Below, piece after piece: positions 1-9,140 of a DNA stretch of 64,000 nt. The notes under the pieces were generated by a model that was given only the letters and a program-made list of their open reading frames with translations, did not search any database and was not told where the DNA came from. Numbering within the stretch: position 1 is the stretch's first letter; each line of letters opens with the position of its first letter. The position numbers and the translations under genes were made by a program. Location: positions 62,001-126,000 of the forward strand of contig NZ_FORP01000014.1 of NCBI RefSeq assembly GCF_900114035.1, given 5' to 3'. The stretch is from Amycolatopsis sacchari. GTDB taxonomy: Bacteria; Actinomycetota; Actinomycetes; Mycobacteriales; Pseudonocardiaceae.

Positions 1-1
1 C

Positions 2-1888
2 GACGGCGGGTTCCGGGTGCGGGCGTGCACCGTGGACACGGCGTCCGGCAACGGGATCTGCCTCAACGGCCGTGGCAGGCTGACGGTGGAGGACACCGCG
101 GTGAGCCGCACGGGCAAGCCCGCGGTCGCGGTGGAGCAGGACGCGGGGATGACCGCGACGAGGCTCACGGTCTCCGACAGCGGCGGGATCGGCTTCTACC
201 TGGCGACCTCGGGCAGCGTGGTGCTGGAGGACTGCCTCGTCGAGCGCGCCGGTGCGGAGGCGGTTTTCGTCGCGGAGGCGTGTGCGCCCTCGTTGCGGGG
301 CTGCCGGGTCCAGGGCGCCGCGGGGAGCGGCCTGCGGTTCACCGGCCGCGCGGCGGGCACGGTGACGGGTTGCGAAGTGTCCGATGTGGAGGGTCCGGGT
401 ATCGCGCTGGCCGATCGCAGCGGCACGGAGTTCGCGAGCGTCGTGGTGAGCGGTTGCCGTTCGGGTGTGCGGATCGACGACTCGTCGGACCCGTTCTTCC
501 GCGGCCTGCGGGTGCGGGGGTGCGACGGGGCGTCGATCGAGGTCGCCGGCGGCTCGCGGGGCCGGCTGGAGAACGTGGAGATCGACGGCGGCGCGGGTGT
601 GGTCGTGACGGGCGGCGCGCGGCCGTCGGTGGGTGGCCTGAGCATGCGCGGCGTGAGCGACGCCGGGGTCGTGGTGACGGGTGCCGCGCTGACGTTGTCC
701 GAAGGTGACCTCGGCGGGTGCGGGGCCGAAGGCGTGCGGGCTGAGCAGGGCGCGGAGGTCACGTTGGAGCGGTGCCGGGTGCACGGCAGCGGCGGTGCGG
801 GCGCGCGGTTCGCGGAGGGCTCGACGGGCACGGTGGCGGACTCGGAGTTCGTGGGCGGCGCGGCGGACGGGTTGTTGTTGGAGACCGCGGACGCGGTGCG
901 CGTCACGGGTTGCACGGTGCGGGACAACCGGGGTTGCGGGGTGCGCAGCCTCCAGCCGACCGAGGCGATCGTGGTGGCGGGCCTGACGAGCACGGGCAAC
1001 GGCATGCCGGACGCGGTCGGCACGGCGGCGGCCGCGGCGGTGGCGGAGCCGGTCGCGCAGCCGCAGCGGCAGAAGGCGGAGGCGGCGTCGGACCCGCTGG
1101 TGGAGTTGCAGCGGCTGGTGGGTCTCGCGGAGGTGAAGCGGGAGGTCACGTCGCTGGTCAACCTGAACAAGATGGCGCAGCGGCGGCTGGACGCGGGGCT
1201 GTCGGCGCCGCCGATGGCGCGGCACCTGGTGTTCGCGGGCCCGCCGGGCACGGGCAAGACGACGGTCGCGCGGTTGTACGGGGAGATCCTGGCGCAGCTG
1301 AAGGTGCTGCGTTCGGGGCACCTGGTGGAGGTTTCGCGGGCGGACCTGGTCGCGCAGATCATCGGTGGCACGGCGATCAAGACGACGGAGGCGTTCACGT
1401 CGGCGCTGGGCGGTGTCCTGTTCATCGACGAGGCGTACACGCTGTCGTCGGGCCGCGGCGGCAGCGGCCCGGACTTCGGCCGCGAGGCGATCGACACGCT
1501 GGTCAAGCTGATGGAAGACCACCGCGACGACATCGTGGTGATCGCGGCGGGGTATTCGAAGGAGATGCGGGAGTTCCTGGAAGCCAACCCGGGTATGGAA
1601 AGCCGTTTCAGCCGCACGATCGAATTCGTGAACTACACGCCGGAAGAACTCGTCACGATCGTGCGCTTCCAGTGCGAGAAGCACGATTACCAGCTGGCTC
1701 CGGGGACGGAAGAGGCCCTGCTGCGGTATTTCGAGGAGATCCCGAAGGACGGCACCTTCGGCAACGGCCGCACGGCGCGGCGGGTGTTCGAGCAGATGGC
1801 GGACAGGCAGGCGTCAAGGCTGGCGACCGCGACCGCAGTAGAGGCAGCGGACCTGATGCTCCTCACCCCGGAGGACCTGGGGGTTTGA
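2..1888 (+). CDS. Right-handed beta-helix repeat / AAA ATPase (CbxX/EccA-like), 5' truncated
   Basis: The reading frame is open to the left edge, so the N terminus lies outside the window. About the first 330 visible residues are Gly/Val/Asp-rich imperfect repeats typical of right-handed parallel beta-helices. An Ala/Pro/Gln linker follows, then an AAA module of the CbxX/CfxQ (SpoVK, EccA C-terminal) family. The Walker A motif reads GPPGTGKT, Walker B reads [12 protein letters not shown], and an arginine-rich sensor region follows ([10 protein letters not shown]). Related AAA modules act as mechanochemical ATPases, in EccA with type VII secretion substrates. The nearby WXG-like toxin genes make a secretion or surface role plausible, but this is inference. 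The coupling of a beta-helix to an AAA domain is clear; its substrate is not. Confidence 0.85.
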   Translation, partial: DGGFRVRACTVDTASGNGICLNGRGRLTVEDTAVSRTGKPAVAVEQDAGMTATRLTVSDSGGIGFYLATSGSVVLEDCLVERAGAEAVFVAEACAPSLRGCRVQGAAGSGLRFTGRAAGTVTGCEVSDVEGPGIALADRSGTEFASVVVSGCRSGVRIDDSSDPFFRGLRVRGCDGASIEVAGGSRGRLENVEIDGGAGVVVTGGARPSVGGLSMRGVSDAGVVVTGAALTLSEGDLGGCGAEGVRAEQGAEVTLERCRVHGSGGAGARFAEGSTGTVADSEFVGGAADGLLLETADAVRVTGCTVRDNRGCGVRSLQPTEAIVVAGLTSTGNGMPDAVGTAAAAAVAEPVAQPQRQKAEAASDPLVELQRLVGLAEVKREVTSLVNLNKMAQRRLDAGLSAPPMARHLVFAGPPGTGKTTVARLYGEILAQLKVLRSGHLVEVSRADLVAQIIGGTAIKTTEAFTSALGGVLFIDEAYTLSSGRGGSGPDFGREAIDTLVKLMEDHRDDIVVIAAGYSKEMREFLEANPGMESRFSRTIEFVNYTPEELVTIVRFQCEKHDYQLAPGTEEALLRYFEEIPKDGTFGNGRTARRVFEQMADRQASRLATATAVEAADLMLLTPEDLGV

Positions 1889-1926
1889 CGGGCGGGCCGG
1901 CCGTGTGATGGCTAGGCTCCGCCACT

Positions 1927-2403
1927 GTGGACGATCGGAGAGGGCTCCCGTTGTGGGGCCTACCTGGTGCCGGGCGGATCGCCGCGCTTTCGCTGGGCGT
2001 GAGCGCGGCCGTCGTGGTCGTCCTGGTCACGCTGGGTTTGACGGCTCCGACGGGCACGCACCCGTTCTTCTACCTGGGGCTGGCCTTCCTGAGCGGAGGC
2101 GCCGCCAGTCTCCTCTTCGGCGGGGTCGGCGTAGTGGTAGCGCGAGACCGCACTCCGACCATCCCGGCGCTGGACGCCGACTTCTTCGCCGGAGTCCGCC
2201 GTCTGGTGCTCGCGATGTGGTGGTGTGCCCTGGTGACGAACGCCCTGGGCATCCTCATCACGCTCTCGATCGCGGACGGCGCCGGTGGTGATGCCCCACT
2301 CCCGGCCCCGCGGCTGGCCGCCACCTTTGTCGCGGCGGTCGTGACCATGGCCACCGCCACCACGACTTCCGTCTCCATGAGGCGGATCCTGCCTCGCGGA
2401 TAG
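1927..2403 (+). CDS. Four-helix membrane protein of unknown function
   Basis: A 158-residue protein starting at GTG 1927, 38 bp after the AAA gene. I see four hydrophobic segments, at about residues 15-40, 46-72, 86-110 and 128-150, with a short basic C terminus (MRRILPRG). No catalytic motif is visible and I do not recognise the family. It lies in the same direction as the AAA gene and may be co-transcribed. It converges with the toxin/immunity operon, leaving only 38 bp between stop codons and no obvious terminator hairpin. Confidence 0.7.
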   Translation: MDDRRGLPLWGLPGAGRIAALSLGVSAAVVVVLVTLGLTAPTGTHPFFYLGLAFLSGGAASLLFGGVGVVVARDRTPTIPALDADFFAGVRRLVLAMWWCALVTNALGILITLSIADGAGGDAPLPAPRLAATFVAAVVTMATATTTSVSMRRILPRG

Positions 2404-2441
2404 CGCCGCGACGGACTCTGCCTGCCGAGGATCGCCGCACG

Positions 2442-2816
2442 TCAACCAAAAGTCAGGCGAGGTGGCTGCGTCGTGTAGATGTGGACTTCGCCCCAGTCGC
2501 CGGTCAGTTCGTAGTGGTCGTTCCGGTACACCATGGTGTCGATGTTCCCGAGGTCGACCTCACCCGTGGCATCGGTGAACGTGAGGTCGCTGCGGCGAGG
2601 CCAGCGGACGCCGGTCACCTCGGCGAAGACGAGTTCGGCCTTGGCGTAGCAGTACTGCTCGTCGGGGGGCGGCGTTTGGTACCGGGGGTGCCCGGGAGTC
2701 AGGACGAGGTCGAGTGAGAACACCACGGTGCCCGGGGTTTCGGAGATTCCGAGGACGTAGCTGTCCTCCAGGTAAACGTCGGTCAGGTCCGGGAATTCGG
2801 GGTAGTTCTTGGTCAT
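2442..2816 (-). CDS. Candidate immunity protein for the adjacent polymorphic toxin
   Basis: A 124-residue acidic, Tyr/Thr-rich soluble protein with no signal peptide or membrane segment. Its ATG at 2816 overlaps the toxin stop codon as ATGA (2813-2816), which indicates translational coupling. A GTG four codons further upstream is possible but less likely. I do not recognise the fold. Position directly after the toxin, coupling, small size and acidic character are the usual signs of a cognate immunity protein, so that role is inferred from context only. Confidence 0.65.
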   Translation of the reverse strand: MTKNYPEFPDLTDVYLEDSYVLGISETPGTVVFSLDLVLTPGHPRYQTPPPDEQYCYAKAELVFAEVTGVRWPRRSDLTFTDATGEVDLGNIDTMVYRNDHYELTGDWGEVHIYTTQPPRLTFG

Positions 2817-4000
2817 GACAGGTCCCACTCGATCGGGGTGTGGTTGCCTGGGCTGCGCCGGTTCACCGGGTTGCCCTGCGGGTCGATTCGCTGCCCATGT
2901 TCGTTCCTCAGCTCGACGTGCGGGTTCTCGCTGCCAGGCGTGCGCGAGCTGCCCTGCTTGATCGTCATCCGCGGGATGCCGTTCTCGTCAACGTACTTGG
3001 GTGGCCCGTTGGGCGTCTGGGTGCGGGTCCAGCCCTGGGATTCCGCATAGCGCTCGAGGTCGGACGCTTTCGGCGGTGTCCCCTCCTTGAACTGCTCGGC
3101 CAAGCCCTTGGCGGGGATGGGGGAAGCAGTCGGCTCCGCGTCACCACCTCCGCGCTGAACGACTTCGACGTGGTCGTCACCGGCAGCGTTCACCGCCATG
3201 TGTGCGACGGCGCCCGCCGTGATCGTGGCCCCGGTGGCCATGCCCGCCGCGGACACGGCGTTGAGGGGAACACCGGCGACCGCACCTACGCCCGTGGCGT
3301 CCAGGACGATGCCGATTCCTTCTCCAGCGGCGCTGACGACCGTGAGCCCGGCGCCGGCCGCGGCGGCCAGCACGTCGCCGGGATGGTTGAGCATGGCGTT
3401 GCCGAACGACGCCAACCCGTTCACCAGATGGGCCCCGACGTCGGCGACGAAGTTGCCGACGTCGTCCAGCCAGCTCGACTTCTCCGGAGCGGCGGCTGCG
3501 CCGTTCCGCAACGCGTCGGCAGCTGTGTCTCCGGCTTCCGCGAGTTGGCTTCGGGCGCGGGCGAGCAGCGCGCGTGCCGCGTCGCGGTCACCCGCGCCGG
3601 GGTCCGTGAACGGCGGTGTGGGTTGGTTGTTCGCCACGGCCTGGTTGTGCTCAGCCGTCGCTCTCGCGGTCGCGGCTTGCCCCTGGTTCCAGCGCGCGAT
3701 GGCTTCCCCAGCCTGCGTCTGGGCCCATCGCAACGTCGCGGCATAGTTTTCGAGCGCGTCGGCAGCCGAGCCAAGGGCATCCGCGGCGGCGAACCACTTG
3801 CGTGGCTCGTAGCTGAACTTGTCGTGGAAGGCGCGGGAGGCGGGCCCCTCCCAGGAACCGGTATCCACGGCCAGTAGCCCTTGCGCCGCGTTGTCCGCCT
3901 CGTCCGCGCGCGCTCGCAAGACCCGGGCGTTTTCCTCGATCGCCTCGGGCTTGCCCGGGATCAGAGCGGCCGGGTCCTGGGTGTCACCGAGTTCAGCCAT
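2813..4000 (-). CDS. Type VII secretion-type polymorphic toxin, N-terminal WXG-like domain
   Basis: A 395-residue protein. Residues about 1-140 form a helical WXG100-like delivery domain (SWEGPASRAF), a Gly/Ala-rich hydrophobic stretch covers about 180-260, and a compact polar C-terminal domain covers about 300-395. The C-terminal features (KYVDENGIP, IKQGSSRTPGSENPHVE, RRSPGNHTPIEWDL) resemble the domain annotated as polymorphic toxin type 24; this comes from memory and its activity is not assigned here. An in-frame GTG at 4027 is an alternative start, but the ATG at 4000 overlaps the upstream stop by 8 bp, as expected for a coupled operon. A candidate immunity gene follows directly. Confidence 0.75.
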   Translation of the reverse strand: MAELGDTQDPAALIPGKPEAIEENARVLRARADEADNAAQGLLAVDTGSWEGPASRAFHDKFSYEPRKWFAAADALGSAADALENYAATLRWAQTQAGEAIARWNQGQAATARATAEHNQAVANNQPTPPFTDPGAGDRDAARALLARARSQLAEAGDTAADALRNGAAAAPEKSSWLDDVGNFVADVGAHLVNGLASFGNAMLNHPGDVLAAAAGAGLTVVSAAGEGIGIVLDATGVGAVAGVPLNAVSAAGMATGATITAGAVAHMAVNAAGDDHVEVVQRGGGDAEPTASPIPAKGLAEQFKEGTPPKASDLERYAESQGWTRTQTPNGPPKYVDENGIPRMTIKQGSSRTPGSENPHVELRNEHGQRIDPQGNPVNRRSPGNHTPIEWDLS

Positions 4001-4319
4001 CCTCCACTGCCCCCGTGGCAGGATCACCCGCGAGTGTTCGGGCAGTGGCCTCGTCGATGGCTTGATATGCCCGCACGGCCTTGGTCAGCGTCTCGCCGAT
4101 CGCCCCCGCGTCGTCAGTGAGGACATCGAGGCCGTCACTCCACTTGACGCAGAAGTCCATCAAAGCGTCGTGCAGAGCCTCGTGGCCGTACAACTCGGGT
4201 TCCCCGCAAAGCCCCCGAAGTTCGAAGTTGTCCTGGTCCTGCACACTTCCTGTGATGCCACGTGCGGCCTGGTCGACAGCATCGATATCGACGTGAAATC
4301 CTGGGCCGTCCAACGCCAA
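3993..4319 (-). CDS. Small WXG100/EspC-like secretion-associated protein
   Basis: A 108-residue, mostly helical acidic protein read from TTG 4319, preceded by a GGGGGAA ribosome-binding-like run at good spacing. The pattern of two amphipathic helices fits the ESX secretion-associated families, which often lie just upstream of WXG-domain toxins. The strict WXG turn is not evident, although a CVKWSDGL segment sits at the expected place. It overlaps the toxin start by 8 bp. A role as partner or chaperone for delivery of the toxin is inferred from operon position. Confidence 0.65.
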   Translation of the reverse strand: MALDGPGFHVDIDAVDQAARGITGSVQDQDNFELRGLCGEPELYGHEALHDALMDFCVKWSDGLDVLTDDAGAIGETLTKAVRAYQAIDEATARTLAGDPATGAVEDG

Positions 4320-4495
4320 AGCAATTCCCCCTTAATCACACGCGGGCACTCCGGGAACCATCTTGTTGTTCTGCTGTCGATCAGGCAAGGGTTGGCGCGC
4401 TGCCGGGTGATTGGCCGAACACGGCGTTGTTCCTGGTGTTTCTCGTGCGGCAGGTGGGATGCCGAACCCTTGTTGATCCCCGATCCCCGCGGTTG

Positions 4496-4894
4496 TCAGC
4501 AGCGCCTCAGCAGGCGACGTGCTCGGTGACGGGTTTGCTGAGAACGGGCCGACGACTCGCTGATCCGTTTGAGAGCACCGGCGAGCTTGTGGACGGAGTA
4601 TCCCGCCTCCAGCCGATCGAGCGCTCGATCCGGCCAGTAGTCCGTCGGCCATTCCAATGCGAGTCGCAGCACCTCGTCCCAAGGCGGGGCGGATCTGGTG
4701 TCAGGAGTGTTTGTGAGGCGCATGACCTCGGTGTACGACTGCTCGAGCACCGGGAGCATCGCCATGAGCTTGTCCGACACCGGGTGGATAGCCGCCGGGG
4801 TTTCGCAGAGGATCCACTGGCCGTGGTCGTCGAGTCCGAGCGCGAGCCCGTGCCGGCCAATCGCCAGTACCGGCCGCGACTCGCCCTCCCGCAC
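4496..4894 (-). CDS. Hypothetical protein
   Basis: A 132-residue protein starting at GTG 4894. The N-terminal half reads like a small beta domain (LAIGRHGLALGLDDHGQW) and the C-terminal half is helical and rich in Arg. The composition looks genuinely coding, with strong third-position GC, but I do not recognise the family. It lies 176 bp upstream of the WXG operon on the same strand and could be transcribed with it. Confidence 0.55.
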   Translation of the reverse strand: MREGESRPVLAIGRHGLALGLDDHGQWILCETPAAIHPVSDKLMAMLPVLEQSYTEVMRLTNTPDTRSAPPWDEVLRLALEWPTDYWPDRALDRLEAGYSVHKLAGALKRISESSARSQQTRHRARRLLRRC

Positions 4895-5061
4895 GGAGCC
4901 AGGCTAGCGGCAACCTTCGCCGGTCATCTCCTTGACGGCTCCGTGTCCGGCGCGGTCAACTGACCCAGTCCTGGCGACCAGACCGAACGACAGCTGAAAG
5001 ACACCAGGGAATCCGTGTTCATCCGTCCCAGAAAGCGCCGGTTCACCACACTGGAGGTCCG

Positions 5062-5577
5062 TTGCCCAGCGTCGTCGCGTCCCTGTTGCTTGCCGCGACA
5101 GGTGGAATGTTGACAATCATCAGTTCGCTGTTGACTCTGCACTTTCAGGCCAAAGGGGCGCGCGCCATGCGGCTTGAGCAGTACGCGCGCGAAGACGCGT
5201 ACCGCTTGTTCGACAAACGCATGGAAGCGTACGCAGCCTTGTACCTGCACATTGGAAGCGCACGCCAAGCTCTTACCCGGCTGGCCAGAGCCAATGAGGA
5301 AGATCGGGAAAGCAGGATGGGTGCCAAGGCCGCACGACACGATCTTTGGGCAGATTACACGCTTATTCGCCTGATTGGCTCGCAGGAGGTTCTTGACGCC
5401 ACGGCGCAAATTCTGTTCTTCGTTGACAAGAGTATAGAGACTCGTACGTTCGATGCCGATGGTTTCATTCGGAAGCTCGACGGTTTCCGCGACAGTGCCC
5501 GGAAGGAACTGATCCACACCGATGGTTCTTCATCGCAACCGTCCCGTCGTGCCAATGCCGTAGACGACGTCAAGTGA
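5062..5577 (+). CDS. Membrane-anchored hypothetical protein
   Basis: A 171-residue protein beginning at TTG 5062 with a clear GGAGG four bases upstream. A single hydrophobic segment at residues 3-28 is followed by a basic, helical cytoplasmic region with probable coiled-coil character (about 30-150). No enzymatic motif is visible. Codon use is distinctly less GC-rich than in its neighbours, which suggests horizontal acquisition. It stands alone between the WXG operon and tRNA-Arg. Confidence 0.65.
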   Translation: MPSVVASLLLAATGGMLTIISSLLTLHFQAKGARAMRLEQYAREDAYRLFDKRMEAYAALYLHIGSARQALTRLARANEEDRESRMGAKAARHDLWADYTLIRLIGSQEVLDATAQILFFVDKSIETRTFDADGFIRKLDGFRDSARKELIHTDGSSSQPSRRANAVDDVK

Positions 5578-6044
5578 TGCCCTGCTCTGACCGGTGCCCT
5601 GGTCCGGTGGGTGTCCGTCTGGGCCTTCTCGCCCGAACGGCGCCAGTCCGGCCTGTCATAGAGCGGGCATCGTGCAGATGGAGGACTCTCCGCACGTGAA
5701 GACCTGGCGCGGGCCATCCGGGATGCCTTGACCGATCCGCCGGCGAACGCGAGCCGTTCACCGGTCCCGTTGCCGTGCGGCTCGTGTTCGTCACGGCACG
5801 GCCGAAGGGGCGGTCGACGCCGTCGACTCCGCGCACACCGTGTGGAAGACGACTCGCGCGCCACCGGATCGTCACCGCGAGGTAGACCGCAGCGGTGCCC
5901 GCGACGCGGACCGGCGCGCCGACCGCGACCGAGTACACACCCGGGTGCGCCCCGGCGGCTTGTGCGATCCGGCGAGTTTTCGGAAGCAGGTTCGCAATCG
6001 CGGGCCTTCAGACGGCTCGAAACCTGCTCTCACCTGGACCTGTG
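5578..6044. other. Intergenic stretch without a supportable gene
   Basis: Several frames stay open here, but their translations are Arg/Pro/Ser-rich shadows with no recognisable domain, and none has a convincing ribosome-binding site. It may contain the remains of older genes next to the tRNA. I see no repeats or hairpin strong enough to report. Confidence 0.5.
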
Positions 6045-6117
6045 TGCCCCCGGCAGGATTCGAACCTGCGACACCCGCTTTAGGAGAGCGGTGCTCTATC
6101 CCCTGAGCTACGAGGGC
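6045..6117 (-). tRNA. tRNA-Arg (anticodon CCT)
   Basis: The reverse complement folds into a complete cloverleaf. The acceptor stem is GCCCTCG with CGGGGGC, the anticodon stem is CCGCT/AGCGG around the loop CTCCTAA, and the T arm contains GGTTCGAATCC. Loop positions 34-36 read CCT, which decodes AGG. The CCA end is not encoded. There is no flanking duplication suggesting integration at this tRNA. Confidence 0.95.
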
Positions 6118-6274
6118 TTACCGGCGTCACTCTACCGGCCTGCGGGGCCGCCCACGAGGGGGCTCCCGGTGAAACACGGTGCGGGCGAACAGCGTATCGA
6201 CTCCAGCGCTACCACTGGGTAACCTTCCGTGACGGACGCGGAAACCCCGCTCCACCGAACCACCGGAGGGCCCG

Positions 6275-6931
6275 TTGATCAAGCTGGTTTTCGCTGACGA
6301 CGAGGAGTTGGTGCGGTCCAGTCTGCGCGGGATGATGGCCGGCGCCCCGGACATCGAGGTGGTCGGGGAGGCCGTGGACGGGCGTTCCGCCGTCGAGGCC
6401 GCGCGCCGCCTCCAGCCGGACGTCGTGCTGCTCGACATCAAGATGCGCGCACCCGACGACGGGATCCGCGCCCTCCGCGCGATCCTCGCCCTCCCGACAC
6501 CCCCGACCGTGGCCATGCTCACCACCTTCGACATGGACGAGTACGTGAGCCTGGCCCTGCGCCTGGGCGCCAACGGGTTCCTCCTGAAGGACATCGAGCC
6601 CGCCGCCCTGCTGCGCGCGGTCCGCGACCTCGCCCGCGGCGGCGCCGTCCTCGACCCCGGCGTCGCGGCCCGCATGGTGCGCGCCCACCGCGAGGGCCAG
6701 CGCGCCGCCCAGCCCGCGCGCAAGCTCCTGGCCAGCCTCTCCGAACGCGAACGCGAGGTCGTCGCCCTCATCGGGCAGGGGCTGTCCAACGCCGAGATCG
6801 GCGGCAAGCTCCACCTGTCCGAGGCCACGGTCAAGGGCTACGTCTCCGCGGTCCTGTCCAAGATCGGCGCCGCCAACCGCGTGCAGGCCGCGCTGCTCGC
6901 CTACCGCGGCGGACTCTTGGACCAGCTCTAA
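6275..6931 (+). CDS. NarL/LuxR-family response regulator, no kinase alongside
   Basis: A 218-residue regulator with an N-terminal receiver (acidic pocket DDE near residue 9, phospho-acceptor Asp54 in LLDIKM, conserved Lys in LLKDIE) and a C-terminal LuxR-type helix-turn-helix at about 150-212 ([21 protein letters not shown]). It starts at TTG 6275 with GGAGGG five bases upstream. No histidine kinase of the NarX/DesK type is encoded beside it, so its partner must lie elsewhere. It ends 44 bp before mprA, and the intervening DNA holds the repeat described as an MprA box, so mprA probably has its own promoter. Confidence 0.9.
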   Translation: MIKLVFADDEELVRSSLRGMMAGAPDIEVVGEAVDGRSAVEAARRLQPDVVLLDIKMRAPDDGIRALRAILALPTPPTVAMLTTFDMDEYVSLALRLGANGFLLKDIEPAALLRAVRDLARGGAVLDPGVAARMVRAHREGQRAAQPARKLLASLSEREREVVALIGQGLSNAEIGGKLHLSEATVKGYVSAVLSKIGAANRVQAALLAYRGGLLDQL

Positions 6932-6937
6932 CACCTT

Positions 6938-6953
6938 CTCAGGCGAGTCTCAG
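6938..6953 (+). promoter_or_regulatory. MprA-box-like direct repeat upstream of mprA
   Basis: CTCAG occurs at 6938 and again at 6949, exactly 11 bp apart (CTCAG-N6-CTCAG), 22 bp before the mprA start. The same spaced motif occurs upstream of pepD. OmpR-family regulators bind direct repeats with about one helical turn of spacing, and MprA of mycobacteria is known to control its own operon and pepD. The assignment as an operator is inferred from the repetition at both genes. Confidence 0.6.
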
Positions 6954-6975
6954 CACCGTCGGTAACACTGTCCAC

Positions 6976-7668
6976 ATGCGCATACTCGTTGTCGACGACG
7001 ATCGGGCGGTCCGGGAGTCGCTCCGGCGCTCGCTGGAGTTCAACGGCTACCAGGTCGACCTCGCCGGCGACGGTGCGCAGGCACTCGAACGGGTCATCAA
7101 CGACCGGCCCGACGCCATGATCCTCGACGTCATGATGCCCCGCCTCGACGGCCTCGAGGTGGCCCGCCGCCTGCGCAGCACCGGCGACGACCTGCCGATC
7201 CTCGTGCTCACGGCCCGCGACACGGTGTCCGACCGCGTCTCCGGCTTGGATGCCGGGGCCGACGACTACCTCCCGAAGCCCTTCGCGCTCGAAGAGCTCC
7301 TCGCGCGCCTTCGCGCCCTGCTCCGCCGCGCCTCCCGCGAGGAACAGGCGGGCGCCAACGCGGAGCAGCTCACCTTCGCCGACCTGACGCTCGACCCCGG
7401 CACCCGCGAGGTCCGCCGGGGTGAGCGCGAGATCAGCCTCACGCGCACCGAGTTCGCCCTGCTCGAACTGTTCATGTCGTACCCGAAGCACGTCCTCACC
7501 CGCAGCCGCATCCTCGAGGAGGTCTGGGGCTACGACTTCCCGACCTCGGGCAACGCGCTGGAGGTCTACGTCGGGTACCTGCGCCGCAAGACCGAGGCCG
7601 GCGGCGAGCCCCGGTTGATCCACACGGTCCGCGGAGTCGGCTACGTGCTCAGGGAAACCCCGCCGTGA
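6976..7668 (+). CDS. mprA: OmpR-family response regulator MprA
   Basis: A 230-residue regulator with a receiver (acidic DDD at 7-9, phospho-acceptor Asp51 in LDVMMP, Lys101 in YLPKPF) and a winged-helix DNA-binding domain at about 130-228 ending in VRGVGYVLR. It is followed by the sensor kinase with a 4-bp GTGA overlap. In mycobacteria MprAB responds to envelope stress and controls sigma factor and HtrA protease genes. Here the HtrA gene pepD lies 3.4 kb downstream with the same upstream motif, which supports the orthologue name. Confidence 0.88.
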   Translation: MRILVVDDDRAVRESLRRSLEFNGYQVDLAGDGAQALERVINDRPDAMILDVMMPRLDGLEVARRLRSTGDDLPILVLTARDTVSDRVSGLDAGADDYLPKPFALEELLARLRALLRRASREEQAGANAEQLTFADLTLDPGTREVRRGEREISLTRTEFALLELFMSYPKHVLTRSRILEEVWGYDFPTSGNALEVYVGYLRRKTEAGGEPRLIHTVRGVGYVLRETPP

Positions 7669-9077
7669 GCCAGATCCTGACCGAACCGGTCAGCGTCGTC
7701 GACGTCGGCGAACGCAGGCCCCAGCGCCGCATCTCCCTGCGCGCCCGGGTCTCGCTGCTCGCCGCGGCGTGCGTCGCCGGGGTGATGGTGCTGGTGTCGC
7801 TCGGCGCGTACATCACGGTCTACAACAACCTCTACCAGCAGGTCGACGACAACCTGCAGGTCCGTGCCATCGCCGCCGCGCAGACCCCGCAGGTCCGGCA
7901 GGGCATCCAGGAGTTCCCCGGCGCGCTCCTGAGCAGCACGGACATCCAGATCTGCCTGCTGGATTCCGACGGCAGGCTCACCCTGCCGCCCGGCGGGCGC
8001 CAGCCCCCGGTCGGGCAGACCGAAATCGCCGTCGCGCAAGGCGCCGCGTCCTCCTCGATCCGCACGGACGACAAGACCGACATGCGCGTCGTCTCGCTGC
8101 ACTACGGGCCGGGGCAGGCGCTCGTGCTCGCCCAGTCGCTCACACCGACCGAGCAGACGCTCAACCAGCTGGCGATCGTGCTCATCCTGATCGGTGGCGG
8201 CGGCATCATCGTCGCCGCGCTCGCCGGGACAGCCGTGGCGCGCACGGGGCTGCGGCCCGTCGAACGGCTGACGTCGGCCACCGAATACGTCGCCCGGACG
8301 GGTGACCTGCGTCCGATCCCGGTGAGCGGTGACGACGAGCTGGCCCGGCTGACCACGAGCTTCAACACGATGCTCGGCGCCGTCGCCGAGTCGCAGGAAC
8401 GGCAACGCCGCCTGGTCGCCGACGCCGGGCACGAGCTGCGCACCCCGCTGACCTCCCTGCGCACCAACCTGGAGCTGCTGCTGTCGGCCAACCGGGTGGG
8501 CGCGCCGACGCTGTCCGAGCAGGTCAGGAAGGACATCGAGACCGACATCAAGGCGCAGCTGGACGAGCTGACGCAGCTCATCGGCGACCTCGTGGAGCTG
8601 GCGCGGCAGGACGAGCCGCGCACGGACTTCGAGCGCGTCGAGATGATCGAGGTCATCGAGCGGGCGCTGGACCGGGCCCGCCGCCGTGCCGGCGAGATCG
8701 AGTTCGACGTGCAGCTGCAGCCGTGGGTGCTCACCGGCGACCACAGCTCGCTGGAGCGCGCGGTGCTGAACCTGCTGGACAACGCCGTGAAGTTCTCGCC
8801 GCCGCGGTCCACCGTGCGGGTCCGGATGTACCCGCTGGGCGACGGCACCGCGGTGATCGAGGTCGCCGATTCCGGCCCCGGTATCGCCGAGGCCGACCTG
8901 CCCAAGGTGTTCGACCGCTTCTACCGCTCCTCCGAGGCGCGCACCCTGCCCGGTTCCGGCCTGGGCCTGTCCATCGTCAAGCAGGCCGCGGAACGGCACG
9001 GCGGCACGGTCTACGCCGGCCGCGCCCCCGAGGGCGGCGCACTGCTGACCATCCGGCTGCCGGGAGCACCCGCCTGA
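7665..9077 (+). CDS. mprB: Envelope-stress sensor histidine kinase MprB
   Basis: A 470-residue kinase read from GTG 7665. It has two membrane segments at about 28-52 and 166-192 enclosing an extracellular sensor loop, then HAMP, a HisKA dimerisation domain (phospho-acceptor His in [11 protein letters not shown]) and a HATPase_c domain (N box [13 protein letters not shown]1 DSGPGIAE, G2 GSGLGLSIV). Length and topology match MprB. It is translationally coupled to mprA. The signal is presumably envelope damage, as known for mycobacterial MprB. Confidence 0.9.
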   Translation: MSQILTEPVSVVDVGERRPQRRISLRARVSLLAAACVAGVMVLVSLGAYITVYNNLYQQVDDNLQVRAIAAAQTPQVRQGIQEFPGALLSSTDIQICLLDSDGRLTLPPGGRQPPVGQTEIAVAQGAASSSIRTDDKTDMRVVSLHYGPGQALVLAQSLTPTEQTLNQLAIVLILIGGGGIIVAALAGTAVARTGLRPVERLTSATEYVARTGDLRPIPVSGDDELARLTTSFNTMLGAVAESQERQRRLVADAGHELRTPLTSLRTNLELLLSANRVGAPTLSEQVRKDIETDIKAQLDELTQLIGDLVELARQDEPRTDFERVEMIEVIERALDRARRRAGEIEFDVQLQPWVLTGDHSSLERAVLNLLDNAVKFSPPRSTVRVRMYPLGDGTAVIEVADSGPGIAEADLPKVFDRFYRSSEARTLPGSGLGLSIVKQAAERHGGTVYAGRAPEGGALLTIRLPGAPA

Positions 9078-9140
9078 GCGAGATCCCCGCGATGTTTATT
9101 CGTGTAGGATTTTGTGTAGTTGGCGAGCGAGGGAGCGAAG

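Noticed and set aside
196-1617. 473-codon ORF antisense to the beta-helix/AAA gene
   Set aside because: Ser/Arg/Pro-rich shadow of a strong coding frame with intact Walker motifs on the other strand.
4332-4682. 116-codon minus-strand ORF
   Set aside because: It overlaps the better-supported 4496-4894 gene in another frame and its translation is Arg/Pro/Ala-rich without structure.
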